From: Burkholderia ubonensis
GTDB lineage: Bacteria > Pseudomonadota > Gammaproteobacteria > Burkholderiales > Burkholderiaceae
Direction of reading: 5' to 3'
Assembly (NCBI RefSeq): GCF_001718695.1
Contig: NZ_CP013420.1
Coordinates: forward strand, 2,728,001 to 2,792,000
Length of the DNA stretch: 64,000 nt
Shown here: positions 32,618 through 42,035 of the stretch, one piece after another
How the letters are laid out: each line of letters opens with the position of its first letter
How positions within the stretch are numbered: the first letter of the stretch is position 1
Notes under the pieces: model-generated
The model's input: the letters and a program-made list of their open reading frames with translations, nothing else
What the model was told of the DNA's origin: nothing
Databases searched by the model: none
Position numbers and translations under genes: made by a program

Positions 32618-33379
32618 ATGACGATCGATACCTCCGGCTCCAATCCTTTCTCCGGCTTCGCCGGCTTCCAGCCCGCAGACATGCTCGAACGCATGTGGGA
32701 AATGATTCGCATGACGCCGTTCGGCGGCATGGGCGCGTTCCCCGGCGCGACGCACGGGCTGCCGCCGTCGCTGTCGGGCATGTCCGACATGATGGCGCCG
32801 CTCGCCAGCGTCGAGGAGCTCGACAAGCGCATCACCGACCTGCGCGCGGTCGAGCAATGGCTGAAGCTGAACCTCGGGATGCTGCAGTCCGCGATCCAGG
32901 CGATGGAAGTGCAGCGCGCGACGCTCGCGACGCTGCGCGCGTTCGGCGCGTTCGCGCAAACCTCGATGTCGGCCGCCGAGGATGCGGCCGTCGCGGCGGC
33001 GCAGGCCGCGTCCGCGCCGCGCGCCGAGGCGAGCCAGCCGGCGCCGGACGCCGACGCGCCCGCGGCCGGCGACGCCGCGCAGCAGCCGTTCGATCCGGCC
33101 GGCTGGTGGAACCTGCTGCAGGCGCAGTTCAACCAGCTCGCGAGCCTCGCGATGACGCAGCCGGGCGCGCAGCCCGGGGCGCCGGCCGACGCGGCGCCCG
33201 AGCCGGCCGCGGGTGCGCCGGCACCGGCGGCGGCTGCGGCACCGGCTGGGTCGGCGGGCGCGGGCGCAGCCGCGCCGCGCAAGCCCGCCGCGAAACGCGC
33301 GAAGCCGGCCGGCTCGGCGGCCGCGCGCGCGGCCGCGGCGTCGTCGCCGGAAACGCGTCCGCCGAAGCGCTCGACGTGA
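32618..33379 (+). CDS. phaM: PHA granule-associated protein PhaM
   Basis: A 253-residue protein matching PhaM, which in Ralstonia binds and activates PHA synthase and links granules to the nucleoid. The N-terminal conserved part is FSGFAGFQPADMLERMWEMI, MTPFGG and VEELDKRITDLRAVEQWLKLNL (helical, residues 70-110). The middle is Ala/Pro-rich. The C-terminal 40 residues are Lys/Ala-rich (APRKPAAKRAKPAG), the histone-H1-like DNA-binding tail. No PHA synthase gene is in the window. Confidence 0.85.
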   Translation: MTIDTSGSNPFSGFAGFQPADMLERMWEMIRMTPFGGMGAFPGATHGLPPSLSGMSDMMAPLASVEELDKRITDLRAVEQWLKLNLGMLQSAIQAMEVQRATLATLRAFGAFAQTSMSAAEDAAVAAAQAASAPRAEASQPAPDADAPAAGDAAQQPFDPAGWWNLLQAQFNQLASLAMTQPGAQPGAPADAAPEPAAGAPAPAAAAAPAGSAGAGAAAPRKPAAKRAKPAGSAAARAAAASSPETRPPKRST

Positions 33380-33407
33380 CGCTTCGCACCTAGCCTGCAG
33401 GCCGACC

Positions 33408-34631
33408 ATGCGGCTCGCGCTCGTACTGATGGGAGGCGGCGCGCGCGCCGCGTATCAGGTCGGCGTGCTGAAGGCGCTGGCCGAGATCGCGCTCGCGGCC
33501 GATCCGCAACGGCGCACGCTGCCGTTCGGCGTCGTGTGCGGGTCGTCGGCCGGCGCGATCAACGCGACGTCGATCGCGAGCCACGCCGACGATTTCTCGC
33601 ACGGCGTGCGCCGCCTGCTCGAATTCTGGGAGCACCTGCGCGCCGACTACGTGTACCGCACCGACTGGCTCGGCATCGCCGCCGCGGGCGCGCGCTGGCT
33701 CGCGGCGATGAGCTTCGGCTGGGCGGCCCGCCGCTCGCCGCGTGGCCTGCTGGACAACGCGCCGCTCGCGCACCTGCTGCAGCGCGAGTTGAGCTTCCAG
33801 CGGATCGAGCAGATGCTCGAGGCGCGCACGCTGCACGCGCTCGCGGTGACCGCGCTCAGCTATTCGAGCGGCCGCCATCTGACGTTCTACCAGGCCGCCG
33901 AACCGATTCAGGCGTGGCGGCGCGCGCAGCGCACCGCGCGGCTCGTCGACCTGTCGGCGTCGCACCTGCTCGCGTCGTCGGCGATTCCGTTCGTGTTCCC
34001 GGCCGTGCCGCTCGTGCTCGACGGCCAGATCGAGTATTTCGGCGACGGCTCGATCCGCCAGATCGCGCCGCTGTCGCCGGCGATCCATTTCGGCGCGGAC
34101 CGGATCGTGGTCGTCGGCGCGGCCGACCCGCGGCCGGAGATCCCGGTGAACGGCGGCGGCTTCGTGCGCGGCTATCCGTCGCTCGCGCAGATCGGCCAGC
34201 AGGTGCTCGCGAGCGTGTTTCTCGACTCGATCGGCTCGGACATCGAACGGATCGAGCACATCAACCGGATGATCACGCACCTGCCGCACCAGGTCGAAGT
34301 GGACAGCGGCTGGCGCCACGTCGACGTGCTGGCGATCGCGCCGTCCGAGCGCATCGAGCTGATCGCCGCGAAACACCTGAAGCAGCTGCCGCTCACCGTG
34401 CGCGGACTGCTCGGCGCGGTCGGCGGCAGCCAGCCGGCGGGCGCGTCGTTCGCGAGCTACCTGCTGTTCGAGGAGGCATTCGCGCGCGAGCTGATCGAGC
34501 TCGGCTATCGTGACGGCTGCGCGCAGCACGACACGCTCGCCGGCTGGATCGCGGGCGCCGACGGCGGCAGCGCGGCGGTGCCCGGCGCCCGGTCCGGTGA
34601 CGGTAGGCCGGCGGGTGAAATGCGGGTCTGA
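33408..34631 (+). CDS. Patatin-like phospholipase
   Basis: A 407-residue lipid acyl hydrolase. The oxyanion loop is GGGARAAYQVGVL (residues 9-21), the nucleophile Ser47 lies in GSSAG (45-49), and the partner Asp is in FGDGSIRQ near residue 213. No signal peptide, so likely cytoplasmic, or delivered by another route. It starts 28 bp after phaM. Family members release fatty acids from phospholipids; the substrate here is unknown. Confidence 0.88.
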   Translation: MRLALVLMGGGARAAYQVGVLKALAEIALAADPQRRTLPFGVVCGSSAGAINATSIASHADDFSHGVRRLLEFWEHLRADYVYRTDWLGIAAAGARWLAAMSFGWAARRSPRGLLDNAPLAHLLQRELSFQRIEQMLEARTLHALAVTALSYSSGRHLTFYQAAEPIQAWRRAQRTARLVDLSASHLLASSAIPFVFPAVPLVLDGQIEYFGDGSIRQIAPLSPAIHFGADRIVVVGAADPRPEIPVNGGGFVRGYPSLAQIGQQVLASVFLDSIGSDIERIEHINRMITHLPHQVEVDSGWRHVDVLAIAPSERIELIAAKHLKQLPLTVRGLLGAVGGSQPAGASFASYLLFEEAFARELIELGYRDGCAQHDTLAGWIAGADGGSAAVPGARSGDGRPAGEMRV

Positions 34632-35200
34632 TGCGATTCCGCGCGGCTCGATGCGGCTCGACGCGGCGCGACCGCGCGAGGCCGGTGACGTCGAGCACAG
34701 TCGCCCCACCGTTTTCCAGCTGCGCGGCGACCGCGAGCAGTGCGCCGGCGCAGGCGCTGGTTGTGTTTCGCGACGCGCGCCCCGCGACCGTTCGTCGCAC
34801 CGCCATTGGCGGCGCGCGACCGGGCGGGCGTCTCGGAACCGTCATGCGTGCGTGCTATCATGGCCGCCGCCGAATACATCAAATCGAGCAGTCTGCTTGC
34901 CGGCCGCTGTGCGCGATTCCGCCTGGAGCCGCGTCGCGCCGGGCAGGTTCGCCAACGGGCCGGCTTGCGCCGGCCACCACATCGGGCACGCGCAGCCGGT
35001 TCCGTTCGAACGGAGCGGGGCCGCGGCGTGCTTCAGGGCGGCAGCGCGGCCGCCCGGCTGCCGGACGTGGAATCTGCGTCCGGGGGCTGGTTTCACGCGT
35101 AAAATTACAGTCTTGGTTGCAAAAAGCGCGTCGCGCGCGCATTGCTGCAACGGTCACGTTTAAGAGAAGTCGCATTGCGCAGAACAGGGGTGGGACCATC
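34632..35200. other. 569-bp region without a recognisable gene
   Basis: No open frame here looks like a conserved protein. It contains a perfect 7-bp hairpin GGCCGGC-TTGC-GCCGGCC at 34958-34975, a 14-bp perfect palindrome TCCGTTCGAACGGA at 35001-35014, and TAAAAT at 35100-35105 as a possible -10 for the next gene (leader of about 90 nt). A TATCAT near 34857 could be a second promoter. Confidence 0.5.
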
Positions 35201-36076
35201 ATGAACACCATGCTTTATCCGGAACTTTACAGGTCGCTCGAAGCTGTCCGCTGGGACATGGAGAAGGACATTCCGTGGGACAAGTTCGACGCTTCGCTGC
35301 TCACCGACGAGCAGGCGAAGACGATCAAGATGAACGCGATCACCGAATGGTCGGCGCTGCCCGCGACGGAAATGTTCCTGCGCGACAACCAGCACGACAG
35401 CGACTTTTCCGCGTTCATGAGCGTGTGGTTCTTCGAGGAGCAGAAGCACTCGCTCGTGCTGATGGAGTACCTGCGCCGCTTCAAGCCGGAGCTGGTGCCG
35501 ACCGAGGAGGAGCTGCACGCGGTGCGCTTCGAGTTCGATCCGGCGCCGCCGCTCGAGACGCTGATGCTGCACTTCTGCGGCGAGATCCGCCTGAACCACT
35601 GGTACCGCTGCGCGGCCGACTGGCACACCGAGCCGGTCATCAAGCACATCTACGAAACGATCTCGCGTGACGAAGCCCGCCACGGCGGCGCGTACCTGCG
35701 CTACATGAAGAAGGCGCTCTCGAACTGCGGCGACGTCGCGCGCGCGGCGTTCGCGAAGATCGGCGTGCTGATGGCGTCGGCGCGCCGCACCGAGAAGCCG
35801 CTGCACCCGACCAACCTGCACGTGAACCAGGCGCTGTTCCCGCGCGACACCGTGCAGTCGCGCCTGCCCGATCCGGAGTGGCTCGAGCGCTGGCTCGACG
35901 AGCAGATCCGCTTCGACGGCGAGTGGGAGAAGAAGGTCGTCGAGCGCATCCTGCACAACCTGTCGATCCTGTTCGAGCGCACGTTCGCGACCGCGCAGGA
36001 GCTCAACCGGTATCGCAAGGAAGTCACCGGCCGCCTGCAGGCCGAAGGCGGCCAGTCGGCTGCCCAGCCGGCCTGA
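35201..36076 (+). CDS. Ferritin-like diiron protein (acyl-ACP desaturase-like fold)
   Basis: A 291-residue helical protein. Two carboxylate-histidine motifs, EEQKH (about residues 82-86) and DEARH (about 154-158), with Glu residues one helix earlier each (ATEMF and the Glu in CGEIRLNH), match a four-helix-bundle diiron site. Length and motif spacing resemble the plant-type acyl-ACP desaturase / AurF branch more than ferritin. The reaction is unknown. It is a single-gene unit closed by a strong terminator. Confidence 0.7.
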   Translation: MNTMLYPELYRSLEAVRWDMEKDIPWDKFDASLLTDEQAKTIKMNAITEWSALPATEMFLRDNQHDSDFSAFMSVWFFEEQKHSLVLMEYLRRFKPELVPTEEELHAVRFEFDPAPPLETLMLHFCGEIRLNHWYRCAADWHTEPVIKHIYETISRDEARHGGAYLRYMKKALSNCGDVARAAFAKIGVLMASARRTEKPLHPTNLHVNQALFPRDTVQSRLPDPEWLERWLDEQIRFDGEWEKKVVERILHNLSILFERTFATAQELNRYRKEVTGRLQAEGGQSAAQPA

Positions 36077-36112
36077 CGACGAGACGCGCGCCCGGCGAGG
36101 GTGCGCGCGACA

Positions 36113-36141
36113 TGAAGCCCGCCCGGCTCGGCGGGCTTTTT
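36113..36141. terminator. Intrinsic terminator after the diiron protein gene
   Basis: Inverted repeat AAGCCCGCC ... GGCGGGCTT with a short loop, followed by TTTTTC. Confidence 0.87.
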
Positions 36142-36190
36142 CTTGGGCATGCGCGCCGCGCACGCCGTTCGCTTCCGCCAGTCACCCATC

Positions 36191-36676
36191 ATGCCCGCTA
36201 TCTTCGAACGTAAGCTGATCACCCGCGACGCGCTCGTCGCACTGCGCGCGTCGCTGCCCGCGCCCGTCGTGTTCACGAACGGCGTGTTCGACATCCTGCA
36301 TCGCGGCCACGTCACCTATCTCGCCGACGCGAAAGCGCTCGGCACGTGCCTGATCGTCGGCGTCAACAGCGACGCGTCGGTGCGCATGCTCGGCAAGGGC
36401 GACGACCGCCCGATCAACCACGAGGACGACCGGATGGCGCTGCTCGCGTCGCTCGAAAGCGTCGACTGGGTCGTGAAGTTCGAGGAGCAGACGCCGGTGT
36501 CGCTGATCGAGGCCGTGCACCCGGACATCCTCGTCAAGGGCGGCGACTACGACATGGATGCGCTGCCGGAATCCGCGCTGGTGCGCGGCTGGGGCGGCCG
36601 GGCGCTGGCGATTCCGTTCGAGCACGAGCGCTCGACCACCGCGCTGCTGAAGAAGGTGCGCGCGCAGCAGCCTTGA
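36191..36676 (+). CDS. D-glycero-beta-D-manno-heptose 1-phosphate adenylyltransferase
   Basis: A 161-residue nucleotidyltransferase matching the C-terminal half of HldE (RfaE domain II). TNGVFDILHRGH (residues 29-40) contains the HxGH active-site motif and EHERSTTALL holds the late conserved segment. It makes ADP-heptose for the lipopolysaccharide inner core. The kinase half is absent, as usual in Burkholderia, where the two activities are separate genes. The start MPAIFERKLI is the first Met before conserved sequence; no strong ribosome site is seen. Confidence 0.92.
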   Translation: MPAIFERKLITRDALVALRASLPAPVVFTNGVFDILHRGHVTYLADAKALGTCLIVGVNSDASVRMLGKGDDRPINHEDDRMALLASLESVDWVVKFEEQTPVSLIEAVHPDILVKGGDYDMDALPESALVRGWGGRALAIPFEHERSTTALLKKVRAQQP

Positions 36677-36698
36677 ATCCGCGCCGCCGCGCGCGGCG

Positions 36699-36941
36699 TC
36701 AGGGTGCGGATGCCGCGAGCGGCTCCGCCGGCACCGCCGGTGCCGCGATCGGGCCGCCCGTGAGCGCCTGATCAGCAGCGTGCGCGAGCGGTGTGACGCG
36801 CAGCTCATCGGGATGCACCTGTCGCGACAGCATCCCCGGTTCGCGCGGACCGGCCGCCGGCAGCGGCCCGAACACGCCGCGCGCCACCACGAGCGCGAGC
36901 ATGTTGGCGAGAAAGAGAACAGCGATCAGCCAGCGCAGCAT
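36699..36941 (-). CDS. Small membrane-anchored protein downstream of coaX
   Basis: An 80-residue protein of unknown function. One N-terminal helix (MLRWLIAVLFLANMLALVVA) is followed by a Pro/Ala-rich periplasmic segment with RQVHPDELRV. The start is the ATG at 36941 because AGGGG lies eight bases upstream; a GTG three codons earlier (36950) is too close to that site. It lies 99 bp after coaX on the same strand and is probably in the birA-coaX transcript. Confidence 0.65.
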   Translation of the reverse strand: MLRWLIAVLFLANMLALVVARGVFGPLPAAGPREPGMLSRQVHPDELRVTPLAHAADQALTGGPIAAPAVPAEPLAASAP

Positions 36942-37040
36942 CGTCGACACCCCTTTTCGTCATTCAGTCAGGCCAGCCGCGGGGCTGGTCATTCGGTTCG
37001 CGCAGTCCGTCGGCGCAGCAGACGGCGCGTGCGTCCCGTT

Positions 37041-37829
37041 TCAACCATTCGCAACCATCTCCGCCGCAATCAGCGCCAGCCCGGACAGGATCAGCGCGTC
37101 GTGGCGCGTATGCGGCACCGTCAGCGCGCGCGCGACGTCGTCCGCCGCGCCGCCCGCCAGCACGAGCCGCACCGGCGCTTGCCAGGCGGCGTTCAGGTCG
37201 CGCCAGGCGCGCTCGATCAGCCCGGCCTGCGCATACAGGCAGCCCGCCGACAGCGAGCGCGGCGTGTCGAGCTGGAACGGCTCCGCCTGAGCACCCGCAA
37301 GCAGGCCGCTCGCGATGTCGGTGGTGAGCGTCGGCAACTGCGCGGTGTGCGTGCCGAGCGAACGCATCATCAGCGCCCAGCCCGGCGCGATCAATCCGCC
37401 CGTGAAGCGCCCGTCCGCACGTAGCGCCTCGAGCGTCGTCGCGGTGCCGAACGTCGCGATCAGCAGCGCTTCGCCAGGAAACGCCGCATGCGCGCCGATC
37501 AGGCCGGCCCAGCGGTCGCTGCCGAGCTGGTCGGGCGTCGCATAGCCGTTCGTCACGCCGCACTGCGCGGCACGCGCGCGGATCGTCGTGCGCGGCAGGC
37601 CCGGCCAGCGCGCATCGAGCAGCGCGTCGAGCCGTGCCGCCACCTCTGCGCCGGCCACGTTCGAGATCCACGCGCCGCGCGGGCGCGGCACGTGCGACCA
37701 GTCCGGATCGGCACCGCCGTCGCGCGCGTGGCCGAACGCGCCCGTCTCGACCAGCTCGCGCCGCGTGTCGGCGAGCGCCCACTTGATCCGGCTGTTGCCG
37801 GCGTCGATCAGCAGGTGCGGCGCGCTCAT
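37041..37829 (-). CDS. coaX: Type III pantothenate kinase
   Basis: A 262-residue kinase that phosphorylates pantothenate, the first step of CoA synthesis. The ASKHA-fold motifs are [12 protein letters not shown] (P-loop-like), [23 protein letters not shown] and [11 protein letters not shown]. The type III enzyme is not feedback-inhibited by CoA. Its ATG overlaps the stop of birA as ATGA, a conserved pair in Betaproteobacteria. Confidence 0.94.
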   Translation of the reverse strand: MSAPHLLIDAGNSRIKWALADTRRELVETGAFGHARDGGADPDWSHVPRPRGAWISNVAGAEVAARLDALLDARWPGLPRTTIRARAAQCGVTNGYATPDQLGSDRWAGLIGAHAAFPGEALLIATFGTATTLEALRADGRFTGGLIAPGWALMMRSLGTHTAQLPTLTTDIASGLLAGAQAEPFQLDTPRSLSAGCLYAQAGLIERAWRDLNAAWQAPVRLVLAGGAADDVARALTVPHTRHDALILSGLALIAAEMVANG

Positions 37830-38744
37830 TGCGCCTCGCGCAGCGACACGTCGCCGGCCGCGATCGCCTGCACGCCGGCGGGCGTGTCGAGCAGCAACTG
37901 GCCTGCCGCGTCGATGCCGGTCGCGATACCGCGCGCGCGTTCCACGCCTTGCTCGATCAGCACCACTTCGCGGCCCGCGTACGCGTGCCGCGCGTGCCAG
38001 CGCGGCACGAACGGCGCGAGCCCGTCTGCTGCGAACTGCGCGAGCGCGGGCGTGAGCGCGTTCAGCGACGCGGCGAGCGTATCGGTGAGGTTGGCCTCCG
38101 CCCACGCGGACGACAGCGCCGCGGGCGGCAGCGCGCCCGCGCTCGACGCTTCGCGCGCGCGCTGCGCGTCGACCTGCGCGGCGACGGCTTCCGCGCCGCG
38201 CACGTTGACGCCGAAGCCGATCACGACGGCCGTTGCGTCGGGTGTCGTCCACACCGTTTCGATCAGGATCCCGGCGAGCTTGCCGACGATGCGCGTCGAA
38301 CCGGCGTCGGCGGGTCAGCAGCAGGTCGTTCGGCCACTTGAGCGCGATCCCGGCGCGCGCGTCGAGCGGCAGCCCGGCGAGCCCTTCGGCGAGCGCGACG
38401 CCGATCGCGAGGCTCAACCCGCCGAGCGCGTCGACCGGGCGCGGCACGATGCAGCCGACCGAGCAGAGCAGCGCGTTGCCCGGCTGCGCGAACCACGGGC
38501 GGCCTTGCCGGCCGCGGCCGGCCGTCTGCTCGAACGCGACCCGCACGAGCGGCGCGGGCAGCGCGTTCGCGGTGCGCGGCAGCGCCTTCAGGCGGGCGGC
38601 GAGGTCGGCATTGGTCGAGCCGGTCGCGGCGACGATGTCGAGCGGCCACGCGCGCGGCGCGGCGTCCAGGTGCGCGTCGAGCCGGCCGCGCGCGATGTGC
38701 GCGTCGCCGGAGTCGGGCGTGTCGGAGGAGGTGGGGGCGTTCAT
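37826..38744 (-). pseudogene. birA: Biotin--[acetyl-CoA-carboxylase] ligase, frameshifted
   Basis: Biotin protein ligase attaches biotin to AccB. The N-terminal part (to about residue 145) is in frame from the ATG at 38744 and has [19 protein letters not shown] (ATP binding) and [10 protein letters not shown]. The rest, [15 protein letters not shown] and FGVNVRG through SLREAQ, is in another frame. One extra base near 38310 explains it: dropping it restores [15 protein letters not shown] and a 305-residue protein. The gene is 919 bp, one over a multiple of three. There is no N-terminal helix-turn-helix, so this is the ligase-only form. Because BirA is essential, a sequencing error is likely. 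Confidence 0.85.
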
Positions 38745-38794
38745 GGTGGCTATTGTAGCGACAGGGCGCGGCCGCGCGTGCCGGGCGGCGCGTC

Positions 38795-38833
38795 GGGCGG
38801 GTGCCTGCGATTGGCGGTTGCACGCACCCGCCC
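38795..38833. other. Ten-base-pair perfect inverted repeat between birA and the Sel1 gene
   Basis: GGGCGGGTGC and GCACCCGCCC flank a 19-base loop. It lies just past the stop of the Sel1 gene on the minus strand. No T-run follows, so it is not a standard intrinsic terminator; it may stabilise the 3' end. Confidence 0.5.
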
Positions 38834-38838
38834 CGCCA

Positions 38839-39702
38839 TCACGGCGCGATCACCGGATGTTTCAATGCATGCGCGGTCTCGATCCACTGCGCGTGGAACT
38901 CGGTCGCGTCGGGCCGCAGCCCCAGCTCGCCGTTGCGATACGCCATCGCGAGCGTCTGCACCGCTTCCGGCAGTTCGTGCTCGGCCGCGCGCCGGTACAG
39001 CGCGAGCGCGCGCGCGTCGTCGCGCGGCACGCCGCTGCCGTCACGATACGCGTTCGCGAGCATGAAGTCGGCGGCAGGGAGGTCCGCGCGCGACGCCACG
39101 TCGAACCAGCGTGCCGCCTGCGCGGGATCGGCGGCGATGCCGTAGCCGCTGCGATAGATCAGCCCGAGGTAGTACGCGGCGGCCGGGTCGCCGTGCGCGG
39201 CGGCGGCGGCCAGCAGCGTCCGGGCGCGCGCATAGTCCTTCGGCAGCCCGCCGCTGCCGAGCAGCAGCGCCTTGCCGAGCGCGAGCTGCGCCCGTCGTGC
39301 GGCCGGTGCGTCGGCTTGCCCGTCGGCCCGTGCCGCGGTTTCGAGCCAGTTGCGCCCCTCGTCGCGCAGCCCCGCCTCGCGCGCGTCGACTAGCGCGATG
39401 CCGAGCGCAGCCTGCGCGTCGGCCGAGCCGCGGCGCGCGAGCGTGCGCAATTGCGCGAGCGCGTGCGGCTCGCCGGCCTGCGTGACCATCGCCTGCCATT
39501 CGTCGAGCTGCGCGGCGCTCGGCGCGGGGCCGGCGCCGCGCCAGCCGCTCGCCGCGACCACCGCCGCGACGGTCACGGCCGCCGCCGCCAGCAGCACGGC
39601 GGGCGGCAGCTTCACGCGCACGAGACGCCGCACGGCGGCGGGGAAACCGGCCTCGGCGGGCCGCATGGTGCGGATCGGTTGCATCGTGGCTCGCGTCGTC
39701 AT
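38839..39702 (-). CDS. Sel1-repeat (TPR-like) membrane protein
   Basis: A 287-residue protein with one helix near residues 33-55 and a periplasmic solenoid of Sel1 repeats. Units are recognisable as [61 protein letters not shown] and [23 protein letters not shown]. Sel1 repeats mediate protein contacts. Its ATG overlaps the stop of the cpdB-like gene upstream (ATGA), so the two are translationally coupled. Partner unknown. Confidence 0.82.
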   Translation of the reverse strand: MTTRATMQPIRTMRPAEAGFPAAVRRLVRVKLPPAVLLAAAAVTVAAVVAASGWRGAGPAPSAAQLDEWQAMVTQAGEPHALAQLRTLARRGSADAQAALGIALVDAREAGLRDEGRNWLETAARADGQADAPAARRAQLALGKALLLGSGGLPKDYARARTLLAAAAAHGDPAAAYYLGLIYRSGYGIAADPAQAARWFDVASRADLPAADFMLANAYRDGSGVPRDDARALALYRRAAEHELPEAVQTLAMAYRNGELGLRPDATEFHAQWIETAHALKHPVIAP

Positions 39703-41747
39703 TGCGTCAGGTCGATCTCGTAGGTGGCGAGGTTCTTGCCCGAGCCGTCGTCGGCCGCGACCTGCGTGATGCCGGTCAGGCCGGCCGCCGCCGCGTCGGC
39801 GAGGCGGTTCGGCGCGGACGCGAACTGCACGTGCGCGACCGAGCTCGCGAGCTTCGTGAAGCGCCAGCTGCGCTGCGCGCCGTCCGCCGCGCGCGTGATC
39901 GCGCCGCGCTTCTTGATGAACGCGATCAGCACGTCGCGGTTCGCGTCCGGCGACGCGAAGATCGTCTTGCTGCCGTCGAGGCCGGGGAAGTTGCCGCCGC
40001 CGCTCGCGCGGTAATTGTTGGTCGCGACGATGAACTGCCCGTTCGGGTCGATCGGCGCGCCCTTGTACGCCAGGTTCCTGATCCGGCTGCCGACCGGCTG
40101 CGTGACGTCGATCTCGTACGACAGATCGGCGGACGTGAACATGTCGAAGTTGTAGCCGGGGAAGCTGCTGACGAGCTTCTGCACGGTCGCCTGCGTCGGA
40201 TCGATCCGGTTGAAGCGCTTCGCGGCGGTCTCGAGCCAGTTCTTCACGTCCGCGCCGCTCACCTTCACCGCGTAGACGGTGTTCGGGTACAGGTACAGGT
40301 CGGCCGCGTTGTTGATCGCGAGCGCGCCCGGCGCGACGTCGGTGAAGTCGTTGCCGCCGCCGAAGCCGCTCTTGAACGGCGCGCTGACCGACAGCACCGG
40401 CAGCGACGCGTACTGCGGCAGGTTCGCCTGCACGTAGCGCGCGACGTAGTCGGCCTGCGCCTCGTTGACGATCTGGATCGCGCCCGGATCGCCGACGTCG
40501 GCGAAATACGAGGTCATCCGGTAGTCGGTCGAGCCGATCGGCGTCTTCACATAGTTGATCGTCGCCTGGTGCTCGGCGGCGATCGCGGCCGCCACCGACG
40601 GGTCGGCGGCGACGTAGCTCTTGTCCGCGTTCTGGATCGGGCGCGCCTCGACGGTCGTGAGCGACTTGTCGACGCTCCAGGTCTTGCCGTCGAACGCGAG
40701 GCCGAGCTTGATCACGCCGAGGTGCTTGCCCCAGTAGTTCGCCATCACGGTCGGCACGCCGTTGACGGTGCCCTTGACCTTGTCGACGCCCGGCAGGTTG
40801 AACTGCGGCACCGTGCTGTTCGCATCCGGGAACACCTGGTGCGAGTGGCCGATCAGCATCGCGTCGATGCCCGGCACGGTCGACAGCCACCAGCTGCCGT
40901 TTTCCATCGTCGGCGAGTACGCCGAGTTGTCGAGCCCGCCGTGCGAGATCGCGACGACGAGCTCCGCGCCCTTCGCGCGCATCTCCGGAATGTACTTCTC
41001 GGCCGCTTCCTTCAGGCCGGTCGTGTAGACCTTGCCGTCGAGCCAGCGCTTGTCCCAGTTCATGATCGCGGGCGGCGTGAAGCCGATGATGCCGACCTTC
41101 ACCGGCGCGCTGACCGTCTTGCCGTCCGGCGTGGTCGCGGTGATCGTGCGGGTCAGGATCGTGTACGGCGTGAAGAGGGGCGCGTTGGTCTTCGCGCTGA
41201 TCACGTTCGCGAGCACCTGCGGGAACGCCGGGCCCGCGCACTTCTTCTGCTGCGGGGGCATGCCGTCGACGTCGAACGTGTTGCCGGTCACCTGCGACAG
41301 GTACGGCAGCCCGTAGTTGAATTCATGGTTGCCGATCCCGCCGCCGTCGAACTTCGCCGCGTTCATCACCTTGTAGATCGCGAGCATCTGGTCGCAGCCG
41401 ACCGGGTTCACGAGCGCCTGGTAGTCGGCGAGCGCGGTGCCCTGGATCGTGTCGCCGTTGTCGAGCAGGAGCGTGTTCGGGTACTGCGCGCGCGCCTGCG
41501 CGATCAGCGTCGACACGCGCTCGAAGCCGAGCGAGTTGTCCGCCGCGAGCTTGAAATAGTCATACGAGAGCACGTTCGTGTGCAGGTCGGTCGTCTCGAG
41601 CAGCGCGAGGGTCGCCTTGGTGCCGGCGGGCGCCTGCGACGACGGCGGGGCGGTCACGTCGTCGCCGTTGCACGCGGCGAGAAAGGCGAGGCTCGCGAGC
41701 GCGGCGGCTGCCGGCGCGCGATGGCGGAGAAGCGAGGGGAATCGCAT
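39699..41747 (-). CDS. 2',3'-cyclic-nucleotide 2'-phosphodiesterase / 3'-nucleotidase, lipoprotein
   Basis: A 682-residue CpdB/UshA-type enzyme. The N-terminus is a lipoprotein signal with lipobox LAAC-N near residue 33, so it is envelope-anchored; E. coli CpdB is soluble in the periplasm. The metallophosphoesterase domain has TTDLHTN, DNGDTIQG, GNHEFNYG and GHSHQVFP, giving the dinuclear metal site. The C-terminal 5'-nucleotidase domain follows (from about residue 400; NAADLYLYPN). It scavenges nucleosides and phosphate. Start MRFPSLLRHR, with AGGACA upstream. Confidence 0.88.
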   Translation of the reverse strand: MRFPSLLRHRAPAAAALASLAFLAACNGDDVTAPPSSQAPAGTKATLALLETTDLHTNVLSYDYFKLAADNSLGFERVSTLIAQARAQYPNTLLLDNGDTIQGTALADYQALVNPVGCDQMLAIYKVMNAAKFDGGGIGNHEFNYGLPYLSQVTGNTFDVDGMPPQQKKCAGPAFPQVLANVISAKTNAPLFTPYTILTRTITATTPDGKTVSAPVKVGIIGFTPPAIMNWDKRWLDGKVYTTGLKEAAEKYIPEMRAKGAELVVAISHGGLDNSAYSPTMENGSWWLSTVPGIDAMLIGHSHQVFPDANSTVPQFNLPGVDKVKGTVNGVPTVMANYWGKHLGVIKLGLAFDGKTWSVDKSLTTVEARPIQNADKSYVAADPSVAAAIAAEHQATINYVKTPIGSTDYRMTSYFADVGDPGAIQIVNEAQADYVARYVQANLPQYASLPVLSVSAPFKSGFGGGNDFTDVAPGALAINNAADLYLYPNTVYAVKVSGADVKNWLETAAKRFNRIDPTQATVQKLVSSFPGYNFDMFTSADLSYEIDVTQPVGSRIRNLAYKGAPIDPNGQFIVATNNYRASGGGNFPGLDGSKTIFASPDANRDVLIAFIKKRGAITRAADGAQRSWRFTKLASSVAHVQFASAPNRLADAAAAGLTGITQVAADDGSGKNLATYEIDLTQ

Positions 41748-42035
41748 CGGTTGTCCTGTTTGGTGTTCTGTTGTCGTGGTCTGCACGGAAGGCGGCGCGT
41801 GGCGCGCCGACGGCCGGTCGTGCAGCGCGTGAGAGTATCGAAAGGAAACGTGACGGTGGAATGAAAGGGCCGCAACGGCTGGCGAAACCGGGCGGGCGGC
41901 CGTGGGCGGCCAGCGGCGGGCGTTCGGGGAGGGCGGCGCCGCGGCGGCGCGCCTCGGCCGGCAAGTCGTCCGCAGCTGGCCACCCCCGGCGGAAATCCTC
42001 GCGTCGCGGGAGCGGACGGTTCGTTACAATGGCCG

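Noticed and set aside
34842..35150. A 102-codon gene on the minus strand in the empty region
   Set aside because: Composition is not protein-like for this genome, no ribosome site and no recognisable motif; kept as non-coding.
41748..42035. Pho box between the cpdB-like gene and the mla-type operon
   Set aside because: No pair of direct TGTCA-type repeats at the expected spacing was found.
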